Positions 1 through 5,899 of a DNA stretch of 12,198 nucleotides are shown piece after piece (positions within the stretch are counted from its first letter, which is position 1; each line of letters starts with the position of its first letter). Below the pieces are notes generated by a model. It did no database searches. It was given only the letters and a program-made list of their open reading frames with translations, and was not told the origin of the DNA. Origin of the DNA: CAZZKF01 sp964654995 (lineage in GTDB: Bacteria > Pseudomonadota > Alphaproteobacteria > CAZZKF01); NCBI GenBank assembly GCA_964654995.1, contig CAZZKF010000070.1, positions 1-12,198 of the forward strand, in the 5' to 3' direction. A program made the position numbers and the translations under genes.

Positions 1-177
1 TCCGATCATATTTTGGTCACAGTCATGGTGTCCAATTTCGCGCTGAAAGTCGGCTGGGAGGCGACGCTCACCCCCGTCACCTGCCGCGTCGTCGGGGCCT
101 TGAAGCGGGCCGAACACGAGGACTTCTACGATGTCGAGACCGACTTCAACCCGTTCACGGCGCGGGTTGACTCTTGA
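1..177 (+). CDS. C-terminal fragment of a probable queuosine-precursor transporter (YhhQ/Vut_1-like)
   Basis: An open frame enters from the left edge and gives 58 residues before a TGA at 175-177. The start lies outside the window. The visible part begins with a hydrophobic stretch (about residues 3-18), continues with KVGWEATLTPVTCRVVGALK, and ends in an acidic tail with YDVETDFNPFTARVDS. From memory, a last helix reading KVxWExxxTPVTYxVVxxLKR followed by a TDFxPF tail is typical of the alphaproteobacterial VUT/YhhQ membrane proteins, which import queuine or preQ precursors for tRNA modification. The match rests on this tail only, so the family is likely but not certain. The next gene starts 126 bp downstream, so the two are probably not translationally coupled. 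Confidence 0.6.
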   Translation, partial: SDHILVTVMVSNFALKVGWEATLTPVTCRVVGALKRAEHEDFYDVETDFNPFTARVDS

Positions 178-194
178 TATTTGGTGGACGGCGC

Positions 195-208
195 TTGATT
201 TTGGTCAT
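195..208 (+). promoter_or_regulatory. Possible FNR/CRP-family half-site pair upstream of the RND gene
   Basis: The sequence TTGAT-TTTG-GTCAT has the spacing of an FNR-type dyad (TTGAT-N4-ATCAA), with a good left arm and an imperfect right arm. It lies 96 bp before the chosen RND start. It resembles the better site before rquA (TTGAC-GCAG-GTCAT). No convincing -10 element follows at the distance expected for a class II promoter. It could be chance. Confidence 0.22.
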
Positions 209-219
209 GGAGGCGGTTT

Positions 220-245
220 TGCCGGCATGACACAGCTTGCCGGCA
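220..245. repeat. Small inverted repeat/hairpin in the leader of the RND gene
   Basis: The 8-bp palindrome TGCCGGCA occurs at 220-227 and again at 238-245, separated by 10 nt. The two copies can pair as an 8-bp GC-rich stem. No T-tract follows on either strand, so it is not a standard intrinsic terminator. It may be a leader structure or simply a GC-rich coincidence. Confidence 0.35.
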
Positions 246-303
246 TTGTCGGCGCCGGGCCCAAGCGATGCGGCACCGGCAAGCCCGCATGAGAGACGCC
301 GGT

Positions 304-2664
304 ATGAACAGACCCCCGCAAAGCTGGGCGCAGACCTATATGCAGCGGATCGTGCGCTGGCGCTGGCTTATCATCGTCGTCAGCCTGGTGCTCGCCGGCA
401 TTGCCGCTTATGGCGTGCGTTACCTGCAATTCACCAGTGATTTCCGGGTCTATTTCGGGCCCAAGAATCCCGAGCTGATCGCCTTTACGGCGTTCGAGAA
501 TACTTATACCAAGACCGACAACATCCTGTTCGTGCTCCAGCCGCGCGAGGGCGACATCTTCAGCCGCGACAACCTCGCCATGGTCGCCCGGCTGACCGAG
601 GAGGCGTGGCAGATTCCGTCCGCCATCCGGGTCGATTCGATCACCAATTTCCAGCATACCGAGGCCGTCGGCGACGACCTGGTCGTCGCCGACCTGGTCG
701 AAAACCCGGAGACCCTGAGTGACGCTGAGCTGGAGCGGGCTCGAGATATCGCCCTCAATGAACCGGCCCTTCTCAATCGCCTGATTTCGCCGGATGGCCG
801 CACCACCGGCGTCGTCGTCACATTGCAGTTTCCCAGCAACGATCATTCGGTGCATCTGCCCGCCGCCGTCGAACGGGCCATGGACCTGGCTGCGGACCTG
901 CGCCAGTCCCGTCCCGATGTGCGCGTCGCGCTCACGGGCCTGGCGGTGATGAGCTACACGGAGGTCGAGGTCAGCCGGCGCGAGCTGGAAACCCTGGCGC
1001 CGGTGATGGACGTGCTGATCATCCTCGCCATGCTGATCCTGCTGCGTTCGGCATCGGGCACCCTGGCGTCGGTGCTGGTGGTTACCCTGGCCACCGCCAG
1101 TGCGGTGGGGATCAGCGCCTGGCTGGGCATGAAGATGCAGGCGACATCGGCCGCCGCGCCGATCATCATCCTCACCGTCGCCATTGCTGATTCGGTCCAC
1201 ATTCTGCTGACCGCCTTTCACGAAATGGGCCACGGGCGATCGAAGTTCGATGCACTGGCCGAGAGTCTGAGGGTCAACACCGAGCCGGTGTTCCTGACCA
1301 GCCTGACCACCGGCATCGGCTTTCTCAGCCTCAATTTTTCGGACGCGCCGCCGCTTCACGACCTCGGCAACATCTCGGCGATGGGGGTGTTTGCCGCCTG
1401 GGTGCTGTCCATGACCTTTTTGCCGGCGATGGTATCGATCCTGCCCGTCCGCGTTCGCCGGCGCGATCCCAGGCGCCGTCTGCCGATGGAGCGCTTCGGC
1501 GATTTCGTGGTCTCTCGGCGCAAACCGCTGCTGTTTGGCATGACGGCGCTCACCCTGGTGGCATTGGCCTTCATTCCCCGCATGCAGCTTGATGACCGCT
1601 TTGTCGAATGGTTCGACGAAAGCCTGCAATTCCGCCAGGACACCGATTTCGCGGCCGAAAATCTGATCGGTCCCTATACGCTCGAATTCTCGATCGGCGC
1701 CGGCGGCTCCGGCGGCATTTCCGAGCCCGCCTATCTCGCCCGCCTCGAAGCCTTTGGCGACTGGCTACAGGCAAAACCGGAAGTCACCCACGTTGCCAGC
1801 ATCGTCGACATCATGAAGCGCATCAACAAATCGATGCACGGCGACGATCCGGCCTGGTACCGGCTGCCCGACCGGCGCGACCTGGCGGCCCAGTATCTGC
1901 TGCTTTACGAAATGTCGCTGCCTTACGGGCTTGATCTCAACAGCCAGATCAGTGTCGATAAATCAGCGTCACGGGTGACCGCCACGCTGACCGATCTGAC
2001 GGCGGCACGCATGCGCGAGCTGGCCGATGAGGCCCGGGACTGGCTGCGCGCCAACACGCCGCCGGCGATGTGGGCCGAGGCCACCGGCCCGTCGATCATG
2101 TTTGCCAATCTCACCGAGCGGAACCTTCGCAGCATGTTCGTCGGCACCGCCATCGCCTTCCTGCTGATCGCCCTGGTGCTGGTGATCGCCCTGCGCAGCG
2201 TCCGGCTCGGGCTGGTGAGCCTGTTCTCCAATTTCACCCCGGTGATCATGATGTTCGGCCTGTGGGCGGCGTTCGTCGGCGAGATCGGGGTCATTGCCGC
2301 GGCGATTGCCGCCACCAGTCTGGGCTTGATTGTCGACGATACGGTCCACATCTTGAGCAAGTACAACCGCGCCCACCGTGAGCACGGTCTCGGGGCTCAC
2401 GACGGGATACGATACGCCTTTTCGCATGTCGGGACCGCCCTGTGGGTTACAACCGTCATTCTGGTCGCCGGATTTGCCGTGCTGACATTTTCCGACTTCC
2501 GGTTCACGACGCGGCTCGGCCTGCTGACGGCGGTAACTTTGACCTTGGCGCTGATCGTCGATTTTCTGATGCTGCCGCCGCTGCTCATGCTCATCGACAA
2601 GCAGAAGGTCTGTTCCTGCGCAACCTGCCGGTGTGCGGTACCGGCGACGGAGTTGAAATCATGA
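304..2664 (+). CDS. RND/MMPL superfamily membrane transporter
   Basis: A 786-residue inner-membrane protein with the two-fold RND architecture. TM1 is at about 21-40, followed by a large periplasmic loop (41-230) and a helix bundle at about 232-382. A second half has a membrane anchor at 408-425, a second periplasmic loop (426-608) and helices at about 611-764. Polar residues sit in the equivalent central helices of each half: IADSVH (D296) and IVDDTVH (D678, D679). In RND pumps such residues carry the proton relay. The length is close to other single-subunit MMPL/HpnN-like exporters and shorter than AcrB. No periplasmic adaptor or outer-membrane channel gene is nearby. I chose the ATG at 304 because GAGAG (291-295) lies 8 nt upstream. 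ATGs at 268 and 289 would add 12 or 5 residues without a good ribosome site. The frame ends in ATGA overlapping the LolA-like gene, so the two are coupled. The tail after the last helix is Cys-rich (C770, C772, C775, C777). The cargo is unknown; a lipid or other hydrophobic molecule is an inference. Confidence 0.85.
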   Translation: MNRPPQSWAQTYMQRIVRWRWLIIVVSLVLAGIAAYGVRYLQFTSDFRVYFGPKNPELIAFTAFENTYTKTDNILFVLQPREGDIFSRDNLAMVARLTEEAWQIPSAIRVDSITNFQHTEAVGDDLVVADLVENPETLSDAELERARDIALNEPALLNRLISPDGRTTGVVVTLQFPSNDHSVHLPAAVERAMDLAADLRQSRPDVRVALTGLAVMSYTEVEVSRRELETLAPVMDVLIILAMLILLRSASGTLASVLVVTLATASAVGISAWLGMKMQATSAAAPIIILTVAIADSVHILLTAFHEMGHGRSKFDALAESLRVNTEPVFLTSLTTGIGFLSLNFSDAPPLHDLGNISAMGVFAAWVLSMTFLPAMVSILPVRVRRRDPRRRLPMERFGDFVVSRRKPLLFGMTALTLVALAFIPRMQLDDRFVEWFDESLQFRQDTDFAAENLIGPYTLEFSIGAGGSGGISEPAYLARLEAFGDWLQAKPEVTHVASIVDIMKRINKSMHGDDPAWYRLPDRRDLAAQYLLLYEMSLPYGLDLNSQISVDKSASRVTATLTDLTAARMRELADEARDWLRANTPPAMWAEATGPSIMFANLTERNLRSMFVGTAIAFLLIALVLVIALRSVRLGLVSLFSNFTPVIMMFGLWAAFVGEIGVIAAAIAATSLGLIVDDTVHILSKYNRAHREHGLGAHDGIRYAFSHVGTALWVTTVILVAGFAVLTFSDFRFTTRLGLLTAVTLTLALIVDFLMLPPLLMLIDKQKVCSCATCRCAVPATELKS

Positions 2665-3634
2665 AACGGCGAATCCTGTCTGCCCTGGTGATCGCAATTC
2701 TGGCTCTGACGGCGGTCCGTGTCGCACAGGCCGAGGCGATCACGCTGCCTGACGACCCGGTTGCCAAGGGCGAAGCCATCGCCCGCGAATCCGACCGTCG
2801 CGACCGCGGTTTCGGGGACACCCGGGCGGTGCTGGAAATGATCCTCGAGAACCGTCAGGGACAGGTGAGCCGGCGGCGTCTGCGCATCCAGACCCTGGAA
2901 GTCCCCGACGAGAACGAGGGCGACAAGTCGCTGGTGGTGTTCGACCAGCCGCGCGACGTCAAGGGCACCGCCTTGCTGAGTTACGCCCATATCCTCAAGC
3001 CAGACGATCAATGGCTTTTTCTTCCAGCGTTAAAGAGGGTTAAGCGGATTTCCTCTACCAATCGCTCAGGACCGTTCGTGGGCTCCGAGTTTGCCTACGA
3101 GGACATGACTGCCCAGGAGCTGAAGAAATACAGCTATCGCTGGCTGCGCGACGAGCCCTGCGGGAAGCTCGAGTGCTACGTCGTCGAGCGCCGGCCGCTT
3201 TACGAGAAATCGGGCTATACCCGCCTGGTCACCTGGTACGACAAGGACGAGTTTCGCATGCAGCGCGTCGATTATTACGATCGCAAGAATTCGCTCCTGA
3301 AGACGCTGACCTTGAGCGACTATCGCCAGTATCTGGGCAAATTCTGGCGCCCCCATGTGCTCGAGATGGTCAACCACCAGACCGGCAAGAAAACCCGCAT
3401 CATTTACGAAAGCTACCGGTTCCGCACCGGCCTCACCGACAAGGATTTCAACCGCACGGCCCTGGCACGNNNNNNNNNNNNNNNNNNNNNNNNNNNNNNN
3501 NNNNNNNNNNNNNNNNNNNNNNNNNNNNNNNNNNNNNNNNNNNNNNNNNNNNNNNNNNNNNNNNNNNNNACCGGTTCCGCACCGGCCTCACCGACAAGGA
3601 TTTCAACCGCACGGCCCTGGCACGCGCCCGGTAG
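2661..3634 (+). CDS. LolA-like outer-membrane lipoprotein-sorting family protein (interrupted by an assembly gap)
   Basis: The start ATG at 2661 overlaps the RND stop (ATGA) and has GGAG at 2649-2652, 8 nt upstream. Residues 1-24 are a signal peptide (MKRR, hydrophobic core, cleavage after AQA), so the product is periplasmic. The mature part is rich in beta-type segments, such as LVVFDQPRDVKGTALLSY, then QWLFLPALKRVKRI and SYRFRTGLTDKDFN. This is the pattern of the LolA-like/LppX-fold family (outer membrane lipoprotein-sorting protein), often encoded beside MMPL-type transporters. C167 and C172 could form a disulfide. 100 N interrupt the gene at 3470-3569, with the same 55 bp on both sides. 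Keeping a single copy gives 819 bp, 272 residues plus a TAG at 3632-3634, and an in-frame end RTALARAR. The gene is therefore almost certainly intact. It probably shuttles a hydrophobic ligand for the RND partner; this is inferred from fold and linkage. Confidence 0.82.
3415..3469 (+). repeat. 55-bp duplicated flank, left of gap 1
   Basis: This stretch, beginning ACCGGTTCCGC and ending CCTGGCACG, is identical to 3570-3624 on the other side of the N run. Both encode the C-terminus of the LolA-like protein. It is an assembly overlap written twice, not a biological repeat. Confidence 0.93.
3470..3569. other. Assembly gap of exactly 100 N (gap 1)
   Basis: A run of 100 N is the usual placeholder for a gap of unknown length. 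The flanks are an exact 55-bp duplicate, so the true sequence is probably continuous with one copy of the 55 bp and no missing bases. Removing 155 bp restores the LolA-like frame exactly. Confidence 0.93.
3570..3624 (+). repeat. 55-bp duplicated flank, right of gap 1
   Basis: This is the second identical copy of 3415-3469. It continues directly into GCGCCCGGTAG, which supplies the genuine stop codon of the LolA-like gene. Confidence 0.93.
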
Positions 3635-3692
3635 AGCCGCAGAAAAGCGGGAAAACTCCGCACCCCAGGACCGACTCGATCCCGTGCAAAGG

Positions 3693-3740
3693 TTGACGCA
3701 GGTCATGGCCGGGCGCGGCCTGATCTTCACAATAGGTGTG
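3693..3740 (+). promoter_or_regulatory. Candidate FNR/FixK-type anaerobic promoter of rquA
   Basis: TTGAC-GCAG-GTCAT at 3693-3706 matches the palindrome TTGAC-N4-GTCAA at nine of ten arm positions. This is the arrangement bound by FNR, FixK and Dnr regulators. A -10-like CACAAT (four of six consensus bases) lies at 3728-3733 and would place transcription near 3740. That puts the dyad centre (3699.5) about 40.5 bp upstream, close to the -41.5 position of class II FNR promoters. There is no other good -35 element. The leader to the rquA ATG would be about 40 nt. Rhodoquinone is used in low-oxygen respiration, so oxygen control would make sense. This is pattern reading only. Confidence 0.42.
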
Positions 3741-3779
3741 GATGATGAGGTCGAGACGTCGGGAAGGGCGGAGAACGCC

Positions 3780-4520
3780 ATGGTTATGGCCCGACAATAT
3801 GCCGAAGTTGCGCCGCAACCGGCGCCGGTCGCCAGGGTGGCGCCCGAAATCCCCGCTTATCTGAAAGACGATTACTGGTGGGCCTATCTGCACCCGGCCA
3901 GCATTGCCGTGTTCGACCACACACCTGTGGTCTCGGCCATCCTGTGGGGTCAGTACGGGCGCCTCAAGCAGGCGGCCCTGGCCGAGATCGAACCCGGGCA
4001 GACGGTGCTGCAGGCGGCTTGCGTCTATGGCGACCTGTCACCTCGGCTGGCGGCCGCGGTCGGCCCGACCGGGCGGCTCGATGTCATCGACGTGGCACCG
4101 CTGCAGGTCGAGAACTGCCGGCGCAAGCTGCAGGGAACGGCCTGCGCCAGCGTCCGCCTCGCCGATGCCGCCGACCCCGGCGACGGCCTGTATGATCGCG
4201 TGGTCTGCTTCTTCCTCATGCACGAGCTGCCCAGCGCCTGGAAGCGCCGGGTGGTTGACAGCCTTCTCGATCGCGTCAGGCCGGGCGGGCAGGCGGTGTT
4301 CATCGACTATCACCGGCCGCATGCCTGGCACCCTTTGAAGCCGGTGACGGCGCTGGTCTTCCGGCTGCTCGAACCCTTTGCCCGCGAAATGTGGGACATC
4401 GAAATCCGCGATTGCGCCAGCGCCCCGCGTCTGTTCACCTGGCGCAAGGAAACCCTGTTCGGCGGCCTGTTCCAGAAGGTCGTGGCCCGGCGCAAGCTGG
4501 CCCCCGTAGCGGATTTCTAG
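3780..4520 (+). CDS. rquA: Rhodoquinone biosynthesis protein RquA (methyltransferase-fold)
   Basis: A 246-residue protein of the length usual for RquA. The N-terminal segment EIPAYLKDDYWWAYLHPASI (23-42), the ILWGQYGRLK block (54-63) and a distinctive nucleotide-binding loop VLQAACVYGDLS (76-87) are characteristic. Ordinary class I methyltransferases have an acidic GxGxG motif where RquA has VYGD. Further blocks are RLDVIDV (99-105), CFFLMHELP (143-151) and RPGGQAVFIDYHRPHAWHPLK (167-187). RquA converts ubiquinone to rhodoquinone, replacing a ring methoxy group with an amino group in an SAM- and Mn(II)-dependent reaction. Rhodoquinone then feeds fumarate reductase in anaerobic respiration. 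I prefer the ATG at 3780 because GGAG (3770-3773) lies 6 nt upstream. An in-frame ATG at 3705 lacks such a site and overlaps the FNR-like box. The gene stands alone, 145 bp after the LolA-like gene. Its stop shares CTAG with the convergent xth stop. No fumarate reductase gene is in view. Confidence 0.88.
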   Translation: MVMARQYAEVAPQPAPVARVAPEIPAYLKDDYWWAYLHPASIAVFDHTPVVSAILWGQYGRLKQAALAEIEPGQTVLQAACVYGDLSPRLAAAVGPTGRLDVIDVAPLQVENCRRKLQGTACASVRLADAADPGDGLYDRVVCFFLMHELPSAWKRRVVDSLLDRVRPGGQAVFIDYHRPHAWHPLKPVTALVFRLLEPFAREMWDIEIRDCASAPRLFTWRKETLFGGLFQKVVARRKLAPVADF

Positions 4521-5317
4521 GCGTTTTCCGCCGACATCAATTGAAACGACTGATCGTCGATCTCGCACCACACCGGCGTGTGATCGGATGCCTTCAGTTG
4601 GCCCCGCGGTGCTTTGTCGATGCCGGACGCCTGCAATCGGTCGGCGGCCTGTGGCGAGAGCAGCAGATGGTCGATGCGCAGGCCCCAGTCCTTCTGCCAG
4701 GCGCCGCCCTGGTAGTCCCAGAAGGTGTACGCGTGGCCTTGCCCGTTGAGCACCCGGTAGGCGTCGGTCAGCCCGAGGTAGAGGATTTCGCGGTATTTCG
4801 CCCGGGTCTCGGGCCGGAACAGGGCGTCATCTCGCCAGCGCTCCGGGTCGTAGACATCGTCGTCGTCGGGGATGACGTTGTAATCGCCGCCCAGCACAAA
4901 GGCTTCTTCGCTGCGCAGCAGGTCTTCTGCATGGGCCTTCAGATGGTCCATCCAGGCGAGCTTGTAGTCGAACTTCTCGCCCGGCGCCGGATTGCCGTTG
5001 GGGAGGTATAGCGACGCCACGCGCAGATCGCCGATGCCGGCCTCGATATAGCGGGCCTGTTCATCCTCGAAGCCGGGGAGCCCGCGGATCACGTCGTCGA
5101 TCGGGCGTTTGGAGAGGATGGCGACGCCGTTATAGCTTTTCTGGCCGAACATCGCGATGTTGTAGCCCAAGTCCCCGATCTCGAGCCTCGGGAAGGTGTC
5201 GTCCTGGCATTTGATTTCCTGCAACAGCACCACGTCAGGCGCAAAGTCGCGCAGCCAGTCGAGAACCCGGGGCAGGCGTGCGCGGATCGAATTGACGTTC
5301 CAGCTGGCGATTTTCAT
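4517..5317 (-). CDS. xth: Exodeoxyribonuclease III (AP endonuclease, EEP family)
   Basis: A 266-residue protein with the full exonuclease III/ExoA signature, of usual length. It cuts DNA at abasic sites and removes nucleotides 3'-5' from duplex DNA in base-excision repair. Visible active-site residues are N7 and E34 (the metal-binding Glu in VLLQEIKCQ), Y104 in SLYLPNG, D145 and N147 in GGDYNV, D216 in RIDH, and the terminal SDH motif (D245, H246). The start MKIASWNVNSIRARL is the canonical family N-terminus, so the start at 5317 is firm although the ribosome site is only a weak G-run. It lies downstream of erpA in the same direction with a 74-bp gap that contains a candidate promoter. Its TAG stop overlaps that of rquA from the other strand, leaving no room for a terminator between them. 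Confidence 0.95.
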   Translation of the reverse strand: MKIASWNVNSIRARLPRVLDWLRDFAPDVVLLQEIKCQDDTFPRLEIGDLGYNIAMFGQKSYNGVAILSKRPIDDVIRGLPGFEDEQARYIEAGIGDLRVASLYLPNGNPAPGEKFDYKLAWMDHLKAHAEDLLRSEEAFVLGGDYNVIPDDDDVYDPERWRDDALFRPETRAKYREILYLGLTDAYRVLNGQGHAYTFWDYQGGAWQKDWGLRIDHLLLSPQAADRLQASGIDKAPRGQLKASDHTPVWCEIDDQSFQLMSAENA

Positions 5318-5340
5318 GGCGCCCCCGATGACGTGAAACC

Positions 5341-5362
5341 GGCCCGGGCGAGGCCCCGAGCC
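5341..5362 (-). other. GC-rich hairpin at the start of the xth leader
   Basis: GGCCCGGG (5341-5348) and CCCGAGCC (5355-5362) pair as an 8-bp stem with one G-T wobble and a 6-nt loop. Neither strand has a following T-tract. It may slow or end erpA transcription weakly, or form the 5' end of the xth transcript. Confidence 0.35.
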
Positions 5363-5367
5363 TTGTG

Positions 5368-5395
5368 GTTATATCATATCTATGGCGGGGGTCAG
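5368..5395 (-). promoter_or_regulatory. Candidate sigma-70-type promoter for xth
   Basis: Read on the minus strand, CTGACC (5395-5390) is followed after 16 nt by TATAAC (5373-5368). These match the -35 and -10 consensus at four and five of six positions. Transcription would begin near 5361, about 44 nt before the xth ATG. The -35 overlaps the erpA stop codon. xth could also be read through from erpA. Confidence 0.4.
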
Positions 5396-5745
5396 ATCGA
5401 GAAGCTGGAGCCGCACGAACACATCGCCGTGGCGTTGGGATTGTGGATGCGGAAGGCCGAGCCCATCAGGTCCTCGACATAATCGATCTCGGAACCTGCG
5501 AGATAGAGCAGCGACATGGAATCCACCAGAACGGTGATGCCGTCCTGCTCGATCACTTCGTCGTCGGGTTTGCGCTCGGTATCGAAGGCAAAGGAATACT
5601 GAAACCCGGAACAGCCGCCGCCGTTGACCGAGACCCGCAATTTCAGCTCCGGATCGCCTTCCTGCTGGCGCAGCTCCGCGATACGCCGCACGGCGCTCTG
5701 GGAAATCGCCAACAGGTGCGATGGCTGGTTCATCGGCTTGTCCAT
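5392..5745 (-). CDS. erpA: Iron-sulfur cluster insertion protein ErpA (A-type carrier)
   Basis: A 117-residue HesB/IscA-family protein. A-type carriers receive an Fe-S cluster from the assembly scaffold and pass it to apo-targets. ErpA serves essential targets such as isoprenoid enzymes and respiratory complexes. The three cluster-binding cysteines are present: C45 in NGGGCSGFQY, and C109 and C111 near the end in a CSCGSSFSI tail. The tail is the ErpA form, except that Ser replaces the usual Gly between the two cysteines. The segment DEVIEQDGITVLVDSMSLLYLAGSEIDY (62-89) is the family core. The ATG at 5745 has only a distant AAGGA upstream; an ATG at 5733 would remove four residues and cannot be excluded. 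The gene diverges from dgt across a region with an extended -10 and an 18-bp palindrome. Confidence 0.93.
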   Translation of the reverse strand: MDKPMNQPSHLLAISQSAVRRIAELRQQEGDPELKLRVSVNGGGCSGFQYSFAFDTERKPDDEVIEQDGITVLVDSMSLLYLAGSEIDYVEDLMGSAFRIHNPNATAMCSCGSSFSI

Positions 5746-5780
5746 GGGTTCAACGTCGTCCTTTTCTGCAATCCAGTCGC

Positions 5781-5789
5781 ATTATAGCA
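5781..5789 (-). promoter_or_regulatory. Extended -10 promoter element of erpA
   Basis: On the minus strand the sequence reads TGCTATAAT, a perfect extended -10 (TGn plus consensus hexamer). No good -35 lies 16-18 nt upstream, which fits an extended -10 promoter or one needing an activator. Transcription would start near 5774, leaving a leader of about 28 nt before the erpA ATG. Confidence 0.6.
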
Positions 5790-5801
5790 GTTAACTGCTA
5801 T
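5784..5801. promoter_or_regulatory. Perfect 18-bp palindrome, probable operator between erpA and dgt
   Basis: ATAGCAGTTAACTGCTAT equals its own reverse complement over all 18 bases. It covers half of the erpA -10 hexamer and the region just upstream, so a bound dimer would block erpA transcription. By symmetry the plus strand also carries TGCTAT, pointing toward dgt. The size and lack of a spacer suggest a winged-helix (for example MarR-type) or Rrf2-type dimer. I do not recognise the motif, and no regulator gene is in the window. Confidence 0.6.
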
Positions 5802-5899
5802 GTAAGGGTAAATTCCGCCCTGTCAATCGCCGCATGCACCGGGCCGGCCGGGCCGGTGGCCGTTGCCTCGGGCCGGCGGAGCGGCTAGGTTGCCCGCAA

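Noticed and set aside
268..303. An earlier start of the RND gene at 268
   Set aside because: No ribosome site precedes it, while GAGAG lies 8 nt before the ATG at 304. The extra residues are only a basic stretch.
205..1629. A 474-codon minus-strand frame opposite the RND gene
   Set aside because: Low-complexity His/Gln/Gly/Asp-rich translation with no motifs; a composition shadow of the RND transporter gene.
3415..3624. 55-bp direct repeats as a target-site duplication or transposon ends
   Set aside because: 55 bp is far too long for a target-site duplication, the same length recurs at an unrelated site (10645-10854), and both flank a 100-N placeholder. Assembly k-mer overlap explains all of this.
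3641..3662. A possible terminator after the LolA-like gene (GCGGG, AAAAC loop, TCCGC)
   Set aside because: The stem is only about 5 bp including a wobble and no T-tract follows.
3693..3721. TTGACG at 3693 as a plain -35 element for rquA
   Set aside because: No acceptable -10 lies 16-18 bp downstream. The bases fit better as the left arm of an FNR-type dyad.
5834..5899. A 22-residue N-terminal extension of dgt starting at 5834
   Set aside because: The added segment is Gly/Arg-rich, has no family similarity that I can see and no ribosome site. The ATG at 5900 fits the family N-terminus.
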